This document shows positions 27,421-39,072 of a stretch of 64,000 bases of DNA, one piece after another. Position 1 is the stretch's first letter. Every line of letters begins with the position of its first letter. The position numbers and the translations under genes are program-made. Source of the DNA: an uncultured Bacilli bacterium (lineage in GTDB: Bacteria > Bacillota_I > Bacilli_A > RF39 > UBA660); the NCBI GenBank assembly GCA_934148995.1, contig CAKPDM010000002.1:62001-126000 (forward strand). Reading direction: 5' to 3'. The notes below the pieces were generated by a model. It saw only the letters and a list, made by a program, of their open reading frames with translations. It made no database searches and was not told the origin of the DNA.

Positions 27421-30400
27421 GTGGCATATAAAATAGTAAAATATGGAAAACATCGCGAAAGAAGAAATTATTCAAAAATAAGAAATACTTATGAGTTAAA
27501 GGATTTATTAGAAATTCAAAAGAAATCATATGATTGGTTTATCACTACTGGAATTAAGGAAGTATTCGAGGATTTATTTCCTGTGGAAAACTTTTCTGGT
27601 ACACTATCTTTAGAATTTGGAGATTATCATTTTGATACACCAAGATATACTATTAAAGAAAGTAAAGACAGAGAAACTACATATGCATCTCCTTTAAAAG
27701 TAGAAGTTCGTTTATTTAATAGGGAAACTGGAGAAGTAAAAGAACAAGAAATCTTTATGGGTGATATGCCTACTATGACTGATAGTGGTACATTTGTAAT
27801 TAATGGTGCAGAACGTGTTATAGTATCACAATTAGTACGTAGTCCTAGTGTTTATTACAATAGAGAAATAGATAAAAATGGGCGTGAATTAATTACATCT
27901 CAAATCATCCCTACACGTGGTACTTGGTTGGAATTTGAAACCGATGCAAGAGATGTTTTATATGTAAGAATTGATAGAACAAGAAAAGTAACTCTTACTA
28001 CTCTTTTACGTGCTTTTGGACTTTCTTCTGATGAAGAAATCTTAAAGATGTTTGGAGAAGATGATTACTTAAAAAATACAATTCAAAAAGATTCAACTAA
28101 AAATACAGATGAAGCTTTAATTGAAATTTATGAAAAATTAAGACCAGGTGAACCAGCTACTCTTGATTCATCTAAGAACCAAATCATTACTAGATTTTTT
28201 GATGAATTCCGTTATGATTTAGCAAAAGTTGGTCGTTATAAGTTCAATAGAAAATTAAATATTTTAGATCGTTTATTAAATCAAACATTAGCTGAAGATA
28301 TTAAAATTAATGGTGAAGTTAAATTTGCTAAAGGTACTAAAATTGATAAAGATGTATTATTAGAATTAAAAGATATATTTGCTGATGGTTATGGTGTGAT
28401 TGAAGCAAAAATTAATGAAGACTTAGACACTTATAATAAAGTTCAAGAAATTAAGATTGTTAATCCAGAAGATAAGAAGAAAACATTAACAGTTATTGGT
28501 AATGATCAAACTTTAGATGTTAAGAGATTAACTATTTCTGATGTATATGCTTCAGTATCTTACTACTTAAACTTATTACATGGTGTTGGTAACTTTGATG
28601 AAATTGATCATTTGGGAAATAGACGTATTCGTCAAGTAGGAGAACTTTTACAAAACCAATTCCGTATAGGTGTTTCAAGAATGGAACGTGTTATTCGTGA
28701 AAGAATGACTACACAAGAAATGGAAGAAGTAACTCCTAAAACATTAATTAATATTCGTCCAGTAACAGCTGCAATGAAAGAATTCTTTGGTAGCAGTCAA
28801 TTATCACAATTTATGGACCAAACAAACCCAGTTGCAGAACTTACTAATAAAAGACGTTTATCTGCTTTAGGACCAGGTGGACTTTCTCGTGATAGAGCGG
28901 GTGTTGAAGTTCGTGACGTTAATGCTTCTCACTATGGTAGAATTTGCCCAATTGAGTCACCAGAAGGACCAAACATTGGACTTATTACTTCACTTGCAAG
29001 TTATGCTAAAATTGATGAGTATGGTTTCATAATGACTCCATATCGTAAAGTTGAAAATTGTAAAATAACAGATCAAGTTGATTATTTAACAGCTGATGAA
29101 GAACAAGACTATATAATCAGTCAATCAACAGTAAATACAGATGAAGATAACGTAATTATAGATAAACAAGTATCTGCAAGATTCCGTGATGAAAATATTC
29201 TTGCTAAACCAGAACAAGTTGATTATATTGATGTATCACCTCAACAAGTTGTATCTGTAACAACAAGTTGTATTCCATTCCTAGAACATGATGATGCACA
29301 TAGAGCATTAATGGGTGCTAACATGCAACGTCAAGCAATGCCACTTTTAAAAACAGAAGCTCCTTACATTGGAACTGGTGTTGAACATATTGCAGCAAAA
29401 GATTCAGGTGTTTGTGTTGTAGCTAAAGCTGATGGTATTGTTTCTTATGTAGATGCTAAGAAGGTTAAAGTTAAAACTAAAAATGGTGAAGATACTTACT
29501 ACTTAGCTAACTTTGAATTAGCAAACTCAGGAATTTGTAATCATCAACGTCCAATTGTTCAAGTTGGTGAAGAAGTAGTTGCTGGAAAAACTATTATTGC
29601 TGATGGTAATAGTACTGATATGGGTGAATTAGCTCTTGGTAAAAACGTTACTGTAGCATTTATGACATTTAATGGTTATAACTATGAGGATGCTGTAATA
29701 CTTAATGAAAACTTAGTAAAAGATGATAAATATACTTCTCTACATTTGGAAGACTACGAAATGCAATGTAGAGAAACTAAACTTGGACCAGAAGAAATTA
29801 CTAGAGATATTCCAAACGTTAGTGAAGAAGCAAGAAGAAACCTTGATGAAAATGGTATTGTTACTATTGGTACAGAAGTTAAAGAAGGAGATATTCTTGT
29901 TGGAAAAGTTACTCCAAAAGGAATGGCTGAATTAACTAGTGAAGAAAAATTATTACATGCTATCTTTGGTGAAAAAACTCGTGAAGTTCGTGACACTTCA
30001 TTAAGAGTTCCACATGGTGGAGATGGTATTGTTCATGATATTAAGATTTATTCAAGAAAAGATAATGATGAATTACCAGCTGGTGTTTCTAAAGTAATTA
30101 GAGTATATATTATTCAAAAGAGAAAGATTCAAGTAGGAGACAAGATGTCTGGTCGTCATGGTAATAAGGGTGTTATTTCTCTTATTCTTCCACAAGAAGA
30201 TATGCCATATTTACCAGATGGTCGTCCAGTTGATATTATGCTTAACCCACAAGGTGTTCCATCTCGTATGAACTTAGGACAGATTCTAGAATTACATATG
30301 GGAATGGCTGCTAAGAAATTAGGTGAGTATGTAGCAACGCCAGTATTTGATGGAGCACATATTTCTGATATTGAAGAAATGATGGAAGAAGCTGGAATGG

Positions 30401-31014
30401 ACAAAGATGGAAAAACAATTCTATATGATGGACGTTCTGGTGAACCGTTTGATAATCGTATTTCTGTAGGTATTATGTATATGATTAAATTACATCATAT
30501 GGTTGATGATAAACTACATGCTAGAAGTACTGGACCTTATTCATTAGTAACACAACAACCACTTGGAGGAAAAGCTCAGTTTGGTGGTCAACGTTTCGGT
30601 GAAATGGAAGTTTGGGCATTATATGCTTATGGTGCTGCTTATACATTACAAGAAATGATGACAGTTAAATCAGATGATGTAGTTGGTCGTGTTAGAGTAT
30701 TTGAGTCAATCGTTAAAGGACAAGAAATTAACGAAGCAGGTATACCAGAATCATTTAGAGTATTAATGAAAGAATTTCAAGCTTTAGGACTTGATATTTC
30801 AATCATTAATGATGAAGGAAAAGCTTTAGATTTAAAAGAAATAGAAGAAGCTGAAGAAATAGCTGAGGCTGAAGAATTAGATAGAGCAACAAGAGAAGCA
30901 CTTCAAGATAATACAAAAGATATGGTAAAAGAAATTAAAGAAGAAATTACTGAAGAAGATTTAGATGATAGTGATTTAATAGAGGGGGATGACGAAGATG
31001 ATGGAAGTAAATAG
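27421..31014 (+). CDS. rpoB: RNA polymerase beta subunit
   Basis: This 1197-residue subunit starts at GTG 27421 after AGGGGTGA. It contains the rifampicin-region sequence [13 protein letters not shown] near residue 460, RVGVEV-type segments after RDRAG, and [11 protein letters not shown] near 908. The C-terminus ends in an acidic tail ([19 protein letters not shown]). It overlaps rpoC by 17 bases. A TTGACT at 27322-27327 may be its -35 box, but no -10 lies at the best spacing, so promoter position is unsure. Confidence 0.99.
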   Translation: MAYKIVKYGKHRERRNYSKIRNTYELKDLLEIQKKSYDWFITTGIKEVFEDLFPVENFSGTLSLEFGDYHFDTPRYTIKESKDRETTYASPLKVEVRLFNRETGEVKEQEIFMGDMPTMTDSGTFVINGAERVIVSQLVRSPSVYYNREIDKNGRELITSQIIPTRGTWLEFETDARDVLYVRIDRTRKVTLTTLLRAFGLSSDEEILKMFGEDDYLKNTIQKDSTKNTDEALIEIYEKLRPGEPATLDSSKNQIITRFFDEFRYDLAKVGRYKFNRKLNILDRLLNQTLAEDIKINGEVKFAKGTKIDKDVLLELKDIFADGYGVIEAKINEDLDTYNKVQEIKIVNPEDKKKTLTVIGNDQTLDVKRLTISDVYASVSYYLNLLHGVGNFDEIDHLGNRRIRQVGELLQNQFRIGVSRMERVIRERMTTQEMEEVTPKTLINIRPVTAAMKEFFGSSQLSQFMDQTNPVAELTNKRRLSALGPGGLSRDRAGVEVRDVNASHYGRICPIESPEGPNIGLITSLASYAKIDEYGFIMTPYRKVENCKITDQVDYLTADEEQDYIISQSTVNTDEDNVIIDKQVSARFRDENILAKPEQVDYIDVSPQQVVSVTTSCIPFLEHDDAHRALMGANMQRQAMPLLKTEAPYIGTGVEHIAAKDSGVCVVAKADGIVSYVDAKKVKVKTKNGEDTYYLANFELANSGICNHQRPIVQVGEEVVAGKTIIADGNSTDMGELALGKNVTVAFMTFNGYNYEDAVILNENLVKDDKYTSLHLEDYEMQCRETKLGPEEITRDIPNVSEEARRNLDENGIVTIGTEVKEGDILVGKVTPKGMAELTSEEKLLHAIFGEKTREVRDTSLRVPHGGDGIVHDIKIYSRKDNDELPAGVSKVIRVYIIQKRKIQVGDKMSGRHGNKGVISLILPQEDMPYLPDGRPVDIMLNPQGVPSRMNLGQILELHMGMAAKKLGEYVATPVFDGAHISDIEEMMEEAGMDKDGKTILYDGRSGEPFDNRISVGIMYMIKLHHMVDDKLHARSTGPYSLVTQQPLGGKAQFGGQRFGEMEVWALYAYGAAYTLQEMMTVKSDDVVGRVRVFESIVKGQEINEAGIPESFRVLMKEFQALGLDISIINDEGKALDLKEIEEAEEIAEAEELDRATREALQDNTKDMVKEIKEEITEEDLDDSDLIEGDDEDDGSK

Positions 31015-34000
31015 ATTCGATGGAATTAAGATTGGTATTGCATCTCCAGAAAAGATAAGGGAATGGTCTCATGGCGAAGTTAAAAAGCCAGAGACTATCA
31101 ATTATCGTACTTTAAGACCAGAACGTGATGGACTTTTCTGTGAAAAGATTTTTGGACCTACTAAAGACTTTGAATGTGCTTGTGGAAAATATAAACGAGT
31201 TCGTTATAAAAATATTGTTTGTGACCGCTGTGGTGTAGAAGTTACTAAAGCTAAAGTAAGACGTGAGAGAATGGGACATATTGAACTTGCTAGTCCTGTT
31301 TCTCACATCTGGTTCTTTAAGGGTGTTCCATCTCGTATGGGATTAGTACTTGATATGAGTCCAAGAGATTTGGAAGAAGTATTATATTTCGTTAGTTATG
31401 TTGTAATTGACAAGGGAAATGCTCCGCTTGAAAATAAACAAACATTATCTGAAAAAGAATATCGTGCTTACTATGAAAAATATGGTAATGGTTTCAAAGT
31501 AGGTATGGGTGCTGAAGCTATTAAAGCTTTATTAAAGAAAGTAGATTTGGAACACGATATCAATGTAATTAATAAAGAACTTGAAACTGCCCAAGGACAA
31601 AAGAGAGTTCGTTTATTAAAGAGATTAGATGTTTTAAATGCCTTCTATCAATCAGGTCAAAAACCAGAATGGATGATTTTGGATTGTATTCCAGTTATAC
31701 CACCTGAGTTACGTCCAATGATTCAATTAGATGGTGGAAGATTTGCTACTAGTGATTTAAATGATTTATATCGTCGTGTTATTAACCGTAATAACCGTCT
31801 AAAGAAATTAATCGATTTAGGAGCTCCTGGTATCATTATTCAAAATGAAAAGAGAATGCTTCAAGAAGCAGTCGATGCTTTATTTGACAATGGTCGTCGT
31901 GGTAGAAGTGTTACAGGTGCTGGAAATCGTCCTTTGAAATCACTTTCTAGTATGTTAAAAGGTAAACAAGGGCGTTTCCGTCAGAACTTATTAGGTAAAC
32001 GTGTTGACTATTCTGGCCGTTCAGTTATCGTTGTTGGTCCATCTTTAAAGATGTATCAATGTGGTATTCCAAAGGAAATGGCTCTAGAATTATTTAAACC
32101 ACATGTTATCAATGGTTTAGTAAGTAGAGATATTGCCCATAATATTAAAGCTGCTAAGAGATTAATTGAAAATCAAGATCCAGTAGTTTGGGATATTGTT
32201 GAAGATGTAATTAAAGAGCATCCTGTTTTATTAAACCGTGCTCCTACATTGCACCGTTTAGGAATTCAGGCTTTTGAACCAGTTTTAGTTGGTGGTAAAG
32301 CAATTAGATTACATCCATTAGTGTGTCCTGCTTTTAATGCTGATTTCGATGGTGACCAGATGGCTGTTCACGTACCATTATCAGAAGAAGCACAGGCAGA
32401 AGCTAGATTATTAATGTTAGGTTCTAATAACATTCTTCACCCAAAAAGTGGAGACCCAATTGTTACACCAAGCCAGGATATGGTTTTAGGTAACTACTAT
32501 ATTACAATGGAAAAAGCAGGTGAAGAAGGAGAAGGTCGTGTCTTTAAAGATTGTAATGAAGCTTTAATGGCTTATGAAAGACGTGAAATTACTCTTCATA
32601 CTCGTATTGTTATTCCTGTAGATTCATTTAAATATAAATTATTTACTGAAGCTCAAAAAGGTAAATACTTAGTAACTACTGCTGGTAAAATTAAGTTTAA
32701 TGAAATCTTACCCGATTCATTCCCTTATATTAATGAACCAACAGATGAGAATATTCAAAATATTACTCCAAATAAGTATTTCTTACCACAAGGAGCTAAT
32801 ATCAAAGAAGAAATTAGTAAAATGGACTTAGTTAAACCATTTGCTAAAGGAACTTTAGAAAAGATTATTGCTCAGGTATTCAAACGTTATAAGACTACTG
32901 AAACTTCTGCAATGCTTGATAAAATGAAAGACTTAGGTTTCTATTACTCAACAATTGCAGGTATTACTGTTTCAATGTCAGATATTGCTACAAGTCGTCA
33001 TAAACAAGAATTTGTTGATGAAGGACAAGCTATGGTTGATAAAATTAACAAACAATACTCTCGTGGTTTAATTACTGAAGAAGAACGTCATGAGAAAGTT
33101 ATTGAAACTTGGTATGGTGTTAAAGATAAAGTTCAATCAGAACTTGAAGAAATTTCTAAAGAACAAATTGACAATCCAATTTTCATGATGATGCATTCTA
33201 AAGCTCGTGGTAATATTTCAAACTTTACACAGGTTGCTGGTATGCGTGGTTTAATGCAGAAACCAAATGGAGATCCAATTGAAATTCCAGTTCTTTCAAA
33301 CTTTAAAGAAGGTCTTTCAGTATCTGAATTCTTCTTATCTACTCACTCTGCTCGTAAGGGTGATGCTGATACAGCATTAAAGACAGCTGACTCTGGTTAT
33401 TTAACACGTCGTCTTGTTGATGTCAGTCAAGATATGATTGTACGTGAAGAAGACTGTGGAACAGAACAAGGAGTAGTAGCCCATGCCTTTATTAATGAAA
33501 AAACAGGTTCAGTTATTGAAAGTTTAAAAGATCGTATTGTTGGACGCTATGCTAGTAAGAAAGTAATAAATCCTAATACAAAAGAAGTAATAATTGACCG
33601 TAATGAATTTATTACTGAAGCTCTTGCTGATAAAGTAGTAGCAGCTGGAGTAGAAGCAGTAGAAATTCGTACAATTTTAACATGTAATACTGAAAAAGGT
33701 GTATGTCAAAAATGTTATGGTCGTAACTTAGCAACTGGTAACTTAGTAGAAATCGGTGAAGCTATCGGTGTAATGGCAGCTCAATCTATTGGTGAACCAG
33801 GTACTCAGCTTACAATGCGTACATTCCATACTGGTGGTGTTGCCGGTGGAGAAGATATTACTCAAGGTCTTCCTCGTGTTCAAGAATTATTTGAAGCTAG
33901 AAATCCAAAAGGTAAAGCAACTATTGCAGAAATTGACGGTAAAGTTTCTAAAATTACTGAAGACCATGGTAAATTTAAAATTAGTATTACTAATAAACTA

Positions 34001-34630
34001 GAAACTAAAGAACATGTTTCTAACTATGGAGCTAAATTAGCAGTAGAAAAAGGACAAGAAGTTCACTGTGGTGATAAACTAACCGAAGGAGCTATAAGTC
34101 CAAAAGAATTATTAGCTGTAACAGATCCAATTACAACACAAGAATATATTTTGAAAGAAGTTCAAAACACATATCGTTCTCAAGGTGTTGATATTTCTGA
34201 TAAACATATCGAAGTAATTGCTCGTAGAATGATTAGTAAAATCCGTATTGTTGACGGTGGAGATACTAAATTCTTACCTGGTAGTCTTGTTAACTTCCGT
34301 GAATTTACTGAAGGAAATAAAGAAATTATCATTAGAGGTAAGAAACCAGCTACTGGTCGTCCTATCCTTTTAGGAATTACAAAAGCATCTCTTGAAACCG
34401 ATTCATTCTTATCAGCTGCATCATTCCAAGAAACAACTAGAATTTTAACTGATGCATCTATTCGTGGTAAGGTTGATAAACTAGAAGGTCTAAAGGAAAA
34501 TGTTTTACTTGGTAAATTAATTCCTGCAGGTACTGGTTTAAAACATTATCGTGATGTATCATACAACTTAGAAAGTGACTTAATGGATGATGAACCATTA
34601 GATCAATTAGAAGATGAAATTATGGAGTAG
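30998..34630 (+). CDS. rpoC: RNA polymerase beta' subunit
   Basis: This 1210-residue subunit carries the N-terminal zinc ribbon (CACGKY...CDRCGV near residues 60-80), the catalytic NADFDGDQM near 447-455 and the second zinc site [13 protein letters not shown] near 890. I chose ATG 30998 because GAGGGGG (30982-30988) is nine bases upstream; ATG codons at 30989 and 31001 are alternatives. It overlaps rpoB, so expression is coupled. The stop codon lies in a terminator stem. Confidence 0.99.
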   Translation: MMEVNRFDGIKIGIASPEKIREWSHGEVKKPETINYRTLRPERDGLFCEKIFGPTKDFECACGKYKRVRYKNIVCDRCGVEVTKAKVRRERMGHIELASPVSHIWFFKGVPSRMGLVLDMSPRDLEEVLYFVSYVVIDKGNAPLENKQTLSEKEYRAYYEKYGNGFKVGMGAEAIKALLKKVDLEHDINVINKELETAQGQKRVRLLKRLDVLNAFYQSGQKPEWMILDCIPVIPPELRPMIQLDGGRFATSDLNDLYRRVINRNNRLKKLIDLGAPGIIIQNEKRMLQEAVDALFDNGRRGRSVTGAGNRPLKSLSSMLKGKQGRFRQNLLGKRVDYSGRSVIVVGPSLKMYQCGIPKEMALELFKPHVINGLVSRDIAHNIKAAKRLIENQDPVVWDIVEDVIKEHPVLLNRAPTLHRLGIQAFEPVLVGGKAIRLHPLVCPAFNADFDGDQMAVHVPLSEEAQAEARLLMLGSNNILHPKSGDPIVTPSQDMVLGNYYITMEKAGEEGEGRVFKDCNEALMAYERREITLHTRIVIPVDSFKYKLFTEAQKGKYLVTTAGKIKFNEILPDSFPYINEPTDENIQNITPNKYFLPQGANIKEEISKMDLVKPFAKGTLEKIIAQVFKRYKTTETSAMLDKMKDLGFYYSTIAGITVSMSDIATSRHKQEFVDEGQAMVDKINKQYSRGLITEEERHEKVIETWYGVKDKVQSELEEISKEQIDNPIFMMMHSKARGNISNFTQVAGMRGLMQKPNGDPIEIPVLSNFKEGLSVSEFFLSTHSARKGDADTALKTADSGYLTRRLVDVSQDMIVREEDCGTEQGVVAHAFINEKTGSVIESLKDRIVGRYASKKVINPNTKEVIIDRNEFITEALADKVVAAGVEAVEIRTILTCNTEKGVCQKCYGRNLATGNLVEIGEAIGVMAAQSIGEPGTQLTMRTFHTGGVAGGEDITQGLPRVQELFEARNPKGKATIAEIDGKVSKITEDHGKFKISITNKLETKEHVSNYGAKLAVEKGQEVHCGDKLTEGAISPKELLAVTDPITTQEYILKEVQNTYRSQGVDISDKHIEVIARRMISKIRIVDGGDTKFLPGSLVNFREFTEGNKEIIIRGKKPATGRPILLGITKASLETDSFLSAASFQETTRILTDASIRGKVDKLEGLKENVLLGKLIPAGTGLKHYRDVSYNLESDLMDDEPLDQLEDEIME

Positions 34631-34651
34631 TTTTTACTACTCTTTTCTTTT
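34625..34651 (+). terminator. intrinsic terminator after rpoC
   Basis: GAGTAGT (34625-34631), loop TTTT, ACTACTC (34636-34642), then a T-rich tail. The rpoC stop codon is in the stem. Confidence 0.85.
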
Positions 34652-34694
34652 TTGGGTTTTTGTGTTATCCTTCTAGAAGAAGAGGTAAAAGTTT

Positions 34695-35441
34695 ATGAAA
34701 TATGTTAAAATACTAGTGTTATTGGGGCTAGTCCTTTCAATTTCAATTTTATTCTTATATAAAGATGAAAAAGTAGCCGTTTTAGGTTATCATTCATTCA
34801 GTGAGAATGTAGAAGAAGATATGTTTATTATGCCGATAAGTGAGTTTGAAGAACAATTAAAATATTTAAAGGAACATAATTATACAACACTAAGTCTAGA
34901 TGAATTTTATGATTATTATAAAGGAAAAAAGAAAATACCAAGAAAAAGTGTGTTAATAACGATGGATGATGGTTATCAGTCTAATTATGATTTAGCTTTC
35001 CCATTATTAAAAAAATATAATATGAAAGCGACAGTTTTCTATATAGGTTCTAATGTTACTGGTGAAAATAAAAACTATATGAATCAAGAAACATTAGCTA
35101 AAATAAAAACAGAATATCCTAATATAGATATAGCATCGCATTCTTATGCCCTTCACTATGATAAATCAATTGATAAAGGAACAAAATACATTAAAGATGA
35201 TTTTGAGAAAATGAGTGAAGTAATAAATACTAAATATTTTGCTTATCCATATGGACATTATAATAATGACATAATTAAAGTACTAAAAGAAGAAAAATAT
35301 AAAATGGCTTTTACATTTGGACCAGATAAGGAACATAGAAAAGCAAGTCGTAAAGATAATATCTATAAAATACCACGACTTAATATAACAAATGGAATGC
35401 CACTATGGAAGTTTTCTTTAAGATTAATTAGTCCTTATTAA
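34695..35441 (+). CDS. polysaccharide deacetylase (CE4), membrane-anchored
   Basis: This 248-residue protein has an N-terminal hydrophobic helix (about residues 5-22, signal anchor) and then a NodB/CE4 domain. The motif series is intact: TMDDGYQSN near 95 (metal-binding Asp pair), SHSYALHY near 152 (His ligands) and AYPYGHYN near 188. CE4 enzymes remove acetyl groups from peptidoglycan or other surface glycans. It lies directly downstream of rpoC, beyond a terminator, and has the ribosome site AGAGGTAA. Substrate unknown; PdaA/PgdA-like wall modification is likely. Confidence 0.9.
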   Translation: MKYVKILVLLGLVLSISILFLYKDEKVAVLGYHSFSENVEEDMFIMPISEFEEQLKYLKEHNYTTLSLDEFYDYYKGKKKIPRKSVLITMDDGYQSNYDLAFPLLKKYNMKATVFYIGSNVTGENKNYMNQETLAKIKTEYPNIDIASHSYALHYDKSIDKGTKYIKDDFEKMSEVINTKYFAYPYGHYNNDIIKVLKEEKYKMAFTFGPDKEHRKASRKDNIYKIPRLNITNGMPLWKFSLRLISPY

Positions 35442-35445
35442 AATG

Positions 35446-35482
35446 TGAAAAAGTGTCAATAGAAATTTTGATACCTTTTCTT
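35446..35482 (+). terminator. intrinsic terminator after the deacetylase gene
   Basis: AAAAAGTGTCAA pairs with TTGATACCTTTT with one mismatch and one G-T pair, followed by a short T-rich tail. Confidence 0.65.
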
Positions 35483-35495
35483 TTGAAATAATATT

Positions 35496-35504
35496 TGTTA
35501 GAAT
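35496..35504 (+). promoter_or_regulatory. extended -10 promoter of the HAD gene
   Basis: TGT followed by TAGAAT (35499-35504). The -35 is weak. Position before the AGAGGGTG ribosome site fits. Confidence 0.45.
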
Positions 35505-35529
35505 AAAAGAAGAATAAGAGGGTGTTAAT

Positions 35530-36132
35530 ATGCGTATAGGTGTAGATATAGATGGAGTTTTAAATGATGTAGCTGAATGGCACTTTGCTTATGGCTCTAA
35601 ATTTTGTGTAGAACATAATATTAATCGTGGTTTTAACCCGACAGGTTATTATATGGAAGATCAATTCTATTTTACTGCTGAAGAAAATAAAGAATTCTGG
35701 AGACAATATATTTTTGATTTACTATTAACTATTCCTCCACGTCCTTTTGCTACAGAAGTAATTCATAGATTAAGACAAGATGGACATGAGATATTTATTT
35801 TAACAGCAAGAGATAATCAATATTTAACTAATCAATATAACGGAATGAGTGATTTCTACGTAAAACATTGGTTAAATAAATATAATATTGAATATGATGG
35901 AATAATAACAGGTACTACTAATAAAAAAGAAAAGTGTATAAATGGACGCTTTGATTTAATGGTAGAAGATAAAAAAACTAATGTTGATATGATTAGTAAA
36001 ATTATACCTGTCTTCGTCTTTGATGCTCCTTATAATCAAACTTGTAGTGGAATCAACGTGATAAGAGTTTATTCTTGGTATCAAGTATATCAAGAAATAA
36101 CAGAAAAGTTTGCTCCAGTTGAAATAATTTAG
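35530..36132 (+). CDS. HAD-superfamily 5'(3')-nucleotidase-like protein
   Basis: This 200-residue protein has the HAD motif I DIDGVLND at residues 6-13 (nucleophile Asp6, acid Asp8), motif II-like ILTARDN near 94, and late VEDKKTNVDMI near 146. It fits the NT5C-type deoxyribonucleotidase and related small phosphatases. It would act on a cytoplasmic phosphate ester, but substrate cannot be read from the sequence. It starts a short unit with a small membrane peptide gene and gap. Confidence 0.85.
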   Translation: MRIGVDIDGVLNDVAEWHFAYGSKFCVEHNINRGFNPTGYYMEDQFYFTAEENKEFWRQYIFDLLLTIPPRPFATEVIHRLRQDGHEIFILTARDNQYLTNQYNGMSDFYVKHWLNKYNIEYDGIITGTTNKKEKCINGRFDLMVEDKKTNVDMISKIIPVFVFDAPYNQTCSGINVIRVYSWYQVYQEITEKFAPVEII

Positions 36133-36142
36133 GAGGTTTCAA

Positions 36143-36307
36143 ATGAAATTAAATAATAAAGGATTTGGAATGGGAACTTTAATTTTCTTTATTTGTTTAT
36201 TCTTTGTGATACTAATTGCTATTACTTATGTAGCTTATACTAATGGAATAGATAAAAAAGATGAAAATAGAGTTGTACCGGAAATAAAAGAACAAATTAA
36301 TGATTAA
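36143..36307 (+). CDS. 54-residue membrane peptide with prepilin-like N-terminus
   Basis: ATG 36143 follows AGGAGG at 36131-36136, ten bases after the HAD gene stop. The encoded peptide has 54 residues: a basic start NNKGFGMGTLIFF, one hydrophobic helix (about residues 11-33) and a charged tail ending EIKEQIND. The KGF-xxx-TLI pattern recalls type IV prepilin cleavage sites, but the Glu5 typical of pilins is absent. It may simply be a small single-pass membrane protein. It lies 44 bases before gap. Confidence 0.72.
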   Translation: MKLNNKGFGMGTLIFFICLFFVILIAITYVAYTNGIDKKDENRVVPEIKEQIND

Positions 36308-36351
36308 AAAAAGAAATTTAGTAGACATTAATAGTGGAAAGGGAAATGAAA

Positions 36352-37353
36352 ATGAGAGTAGCAATTAATGGTTTTGGAAGAATAGGAAGACTTATATTTA
36401 GAATAATGGACCAAGATAGTGACTTTGAAATAGTTGCTATTAATGACTTAACAGATGCTGAACAATTAGCTTATTTATTAAAATATGATACGGCACATCG
36501 TCCTTACAGAAAAGAAGAAATATCATTTGAAGGAGATATGCTTGTTGTTGGTGATAAGAAAATTAAAGTACTTAGTGAGAAAGACCCGGCATTATTACCT
36601 TGGAAAGAATTAAATGTTGATTTAGTTTATGAATGTACAGGATTATTTACATCAGAAGAAAAAGCGAAAGCTCATATAGAAGCAGGAGCTAAAAAAGTAG
36701 TTATTTCTGCTCCAGCTAAAGGAAATGTAAAAACAGTTGTTTATAATGTAAATCATGACATCTTAACTAAAGAAGATAAAATAATATCAGCAGCAAGTTG
36801 TACTACTAACTGTTTAGCACCAGTATTAAATGTTATTGACAAGGAATTTGGAATAACAAGTGGTTATATGACAACAGTTCATGCTTATACTAATGACCAA
36901 GCAAATTTAGATGTTGCTCATAAAAAAGGTATTTATGCAAGACGTGGTCGTGCTAGTGCTGCTAATATAGTTCCAACTAGTACGGGAGCAGCTAGTGCAA
37001 TTGGAAAAGTAATTCCTTCTCTTGATGGTAAGTTATCTGGTATGGCGATGCGTGTTCCTGTAATAACTGGTTCAGTTGTTGATTTAGTTTTGAAACTAAA
37101 AAAAGAAGTTACAAAAGAGGAAATTAATGAAGTATTAAAAAATAATCAGAACGAAACTTTAGGTTATACAACTGACCCAATTGTTTCAAGTGATGTAATT
37201 GGAATGAGTTATGGTTCCTTAGTAGATGGTTTGTTAACTTCTGTCAATAAAACTGAAGATGGTGAATTAGTTAAAATAATCGCTTGGTACGATAATGAGA
37301 TGAGTTATTCATATCAAATGGTTAGATGTGCTAAATATTTCTTAAGTTTATAA
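36352..37353 (+). CDS. gap: glyceraldehyde-3-phosphate dehydrogenase
   Basis: This 333-residue enzyme oxidises glyceraldehyde 3-phosphate with phosphate and NAD. The Rossmann start MRVAINGFGRIGRL, the NAD-type NDLTD near 32, catalytic SCTTNC (Cys near residue 150) and WYDNEMSYS near the end are all present. I chose ATG 36352, eight bases after GGAAAGGG; in-frame ATG 36346 and GTG 36334 are less likely. It is downstream of the HAD and small peptide genes and ends at a terminator. Confidence 0.98.
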   Translation: MRVAINGFGRIGRLIFRIMDQDSDFEIVAINDLTDAEQLAYLLKYDTAHRPYRKEEISFEGDMLVVGDKKIKVLSEKDPALLPWKELNVDLVYECTGLFTSEEKAKAHIEAGAKKVVISAPAKGNVKTVVYNVNHDILTKEDKIISAASCTTNCLAPVLNVIDKEFGITSGYMTTVHAYTNDQANLDVAHKKGIYARRGRASAANIVPTSTGAASAIGKVIPSLDGKLSGMAMRVPVITGSVVDLVLKLKKEVTKEEINEVLKNNQNETLGYTTDPIVSSDVIGMSYGSLVDGLLTSVNKTEDGELVKIIAWYDNEMSYSYQMVRCAKYFLSL

Positions 37354-37358
37354 TTTTT

Positions 37359-37387
37359 GAAGAAAAGCTGGTCTTTTCTTTTTTTCT
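37359..37387 (+). terminator. intrinsic terminator after gap
   Basis: AGAAAAG (37361-37367) and CTTTTCT (37373-37379) pair around CTGGT, followed by a run of T. Confidence 0.82.
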
Positions 37388-37398
37388 TGTTTAAAAAA

Positions 37399-37407
37399 TG
37401 TTATACT
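37399..37407 (+). promoter_or_regulatory. extended -10 promoter of the pgk operon
   Basis: TGT plus TATACT (37402-37407), immediately after the gap terminator. No good -35. The 11-mer TGTTATACTGT recurs at 61697. Confidence 0.6.
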
Positions 37408-37429
37408 GTCCTTAGGGTGAGTTGGCAAT

Positions 37430-38617
37430 ATGAAGAAAACAATAAGAGATTTTAAACTAAACAATAAAAAAGTAATCATAAGATGTGATTTTAATGTCCC
37501 TTTAAAAGATGGGAAAATAATAGATGATACAAGAATTAAGAATAGTTTAAAGACTATTCAGTATGCAATAGATAAAAATGCTAAAGTGATATTACTAAGT
37601 CATTTAGGAAGAATAAAAGAAGATCAAGATAAAATAAAAAACAACTTAAAGATAGTTGCTGATAGGTTAAGTGACTTATTAGCTAAAAAAGTTATTTTTG
37701 TAGATGAAGTAGTTGGCGACAAAGTAAAAACTGCTATCCAGAATATGAAAGTTCAAGATGTGGTTTTATTGCAAAATACTAGATATGAAGATTTAGATGG
37801 TAAGAAAGAAAGTGGTTGTGACTTAGAATTTGCTAAAGAATTAGCAAGTTATGGTGACATCTTTATTAATGACGCTTTTGGTACTATTCATAGAAAACAT
37901 GCATCTAATTATGGAATAAGTAAATATCTTGAAAGTGGAATTGGTTTCTTAGTAGAAGAAGAATTAGCTAAACTAGCTATTTTAAATAAACCAGAAAAAC
38001 CATTTACAATCATAATGGGTGGTGCTAAAGTAGCCGATAAGATAGGAGTTATAGATAATTTACTTCCTAAATGTGATAAACTATTAATTGGTGGTGGAAT
38101 GGCTTTTACTTTTTTACAAGCTGAAGGCTATGAAATAGGTAACTCTATTTTAGATACAGATTCCTTAGAATACTGTCAAAAACTACTTAAAGAATATCCA
38201 GAAAAAATTGTATTACCAGTAGATGTAGCTTGTTCAACAGAGTATAAAAATGCAACTAATAGAACAGAAAAAGATATCAATGAAATAGATTTTCATGAGA
38301 TGGGACTAGATATTGGTAGTAAAACATTATCGCTATTTGAAAATTACTTAACTGATTCAAAAACAGTCTTTTGGAATGGACCGCTAGGTGTTTATGAATT
38401 TCCTTTATATGCAGAAAGTACTGATAAACTATTGAAATTTTTAGTAACTAACAATTCAAAAACAGTACTAGGTGGAGGAGATATCGTAGCTGCTGCTAGT
38501 AAACTTTCCTTAACTGATAAATTTTATCACGTATCAACTGGTGGAGGAGCTACATTAGAATATTTAAGTGGTAAAAACTTACCAGGACTTGAAAATATTG
38601 AGGAAAAAGGGGAATAA
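37430..38617 (+). CDS. pgk: phosphoglycerate kinase
   Basis: This 395-residue enzyme transfers phosphate between 1,3-bisphosphoglycerate and ADP. RCDFNVPLKDG near residue 18, LSHLGR near 63, the nucleotide-site GGAKVADKIG near 202 and HVSTGGGATLEYL near 367 fit PGK. It opens a five-gene run (pgk, GNAT-like, MprF-type membrane protein, glycosyltransferase, tpiA) with overlaps of a few bases, ending at a terminator. Confidence 0.98.
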   Translation: MKKTIRDFKLNNKKVIIRCDFNVPLKDGKIIDDTRIKNSLKTIQYAIDKNAKVILLSHLGRIKEDQDKIKNNLKIVADRLSDLLAKKVIFVDEVVGDKVKTAIQNMKVQDVVLLQNTRYEDLDGKKESGCDLEFAKELASYGDIFINDAFGTIHRKHASNYGISKYLESGIGFLVEEELAKLAILNKPEKPFTIIMGGAKVADKIGVIDNLLPKCDKLLIGGGMAFTFLQAEGYEIGNSILDTDSLEYCQKLLKEYPEKIVLPVDVACSTEYKNATNRTEKDINEIDFHEMGLDIGSKTLSLFENYLTDSKTVFWNGPLGVYEFPLYAESTDKLLKFLVTNNSKTVLGGGDIVAAASKLSLTDKFYHVSTGGGATLEYLSGKNLPGLENIEEKGE

Positions 38618-38619
38618 AA

Positions 38620-39072
38620 ATGGGCAAGAGATATGTTGAGGTAGTAACTAATAAAGACTTGAATAAAATAGAAGCATTAAATGACTTTTGTCTTCGTAAT
38701 GATACAGAAAACGTTAGTAAAAATATTTTAACTAATAAGGAATTATCACCAGTTGTTTTTGAAGACTACTTGGCTTATTTTGATAATGAAAAAGTAATAG
38801 ATTATTGTTTCATTCACGGTGAAACAGATTTAAAGAAAGGTTTTCTTTCTTTTCCTATCACCTTAGAACCAAGAAAAAATCACTTTTTTGTGGAAACAGC
38901 AGTTGATTATGCATTTTCAGCTGGCCTTGATGAAGTATCTATTATGACTAAAGACCAAACATTAAAACCTGTTTTAGAAAAACTTGGTTTTATATCTTTA
39001 GGAATAGATGGAGATGTTGCCTCATATACTCTAGGACTCGAAGATAAAGAGAAGGGAAAAATAAGAATATGA
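38620..39072 (+). CDS. GNAT-like small protein
   Basis: This 150-residue protein starts two bases after pgk. A central ETAVDYAFSAGLDEVSIMTKD segment and a late VLEKLGFISLG resemble the last strands of the GNAT acetyltransferase fold. However, no clear acetyl-CoA P-loop (Q/RxxGxG/A) is visible, so activity is doubtful. The stop overlaps the next start (ATGA), so it is co-translated with the membrane protein gene. Function unknown. Confidence 0.6.
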   Translation: MGKRYVEVVTNKDLNKIEALNDFCLRNDTENVSKNILTNKELSPVVFEDYLAYFDNEKVIDYCFIHGETDLKKGFLSFPITLEPRKNHFFVETAVDYAFSAGLDEVSIMTKDQTLKPVLEKLGFISLGIDGDVASYTLGLEDKEKGKIRI

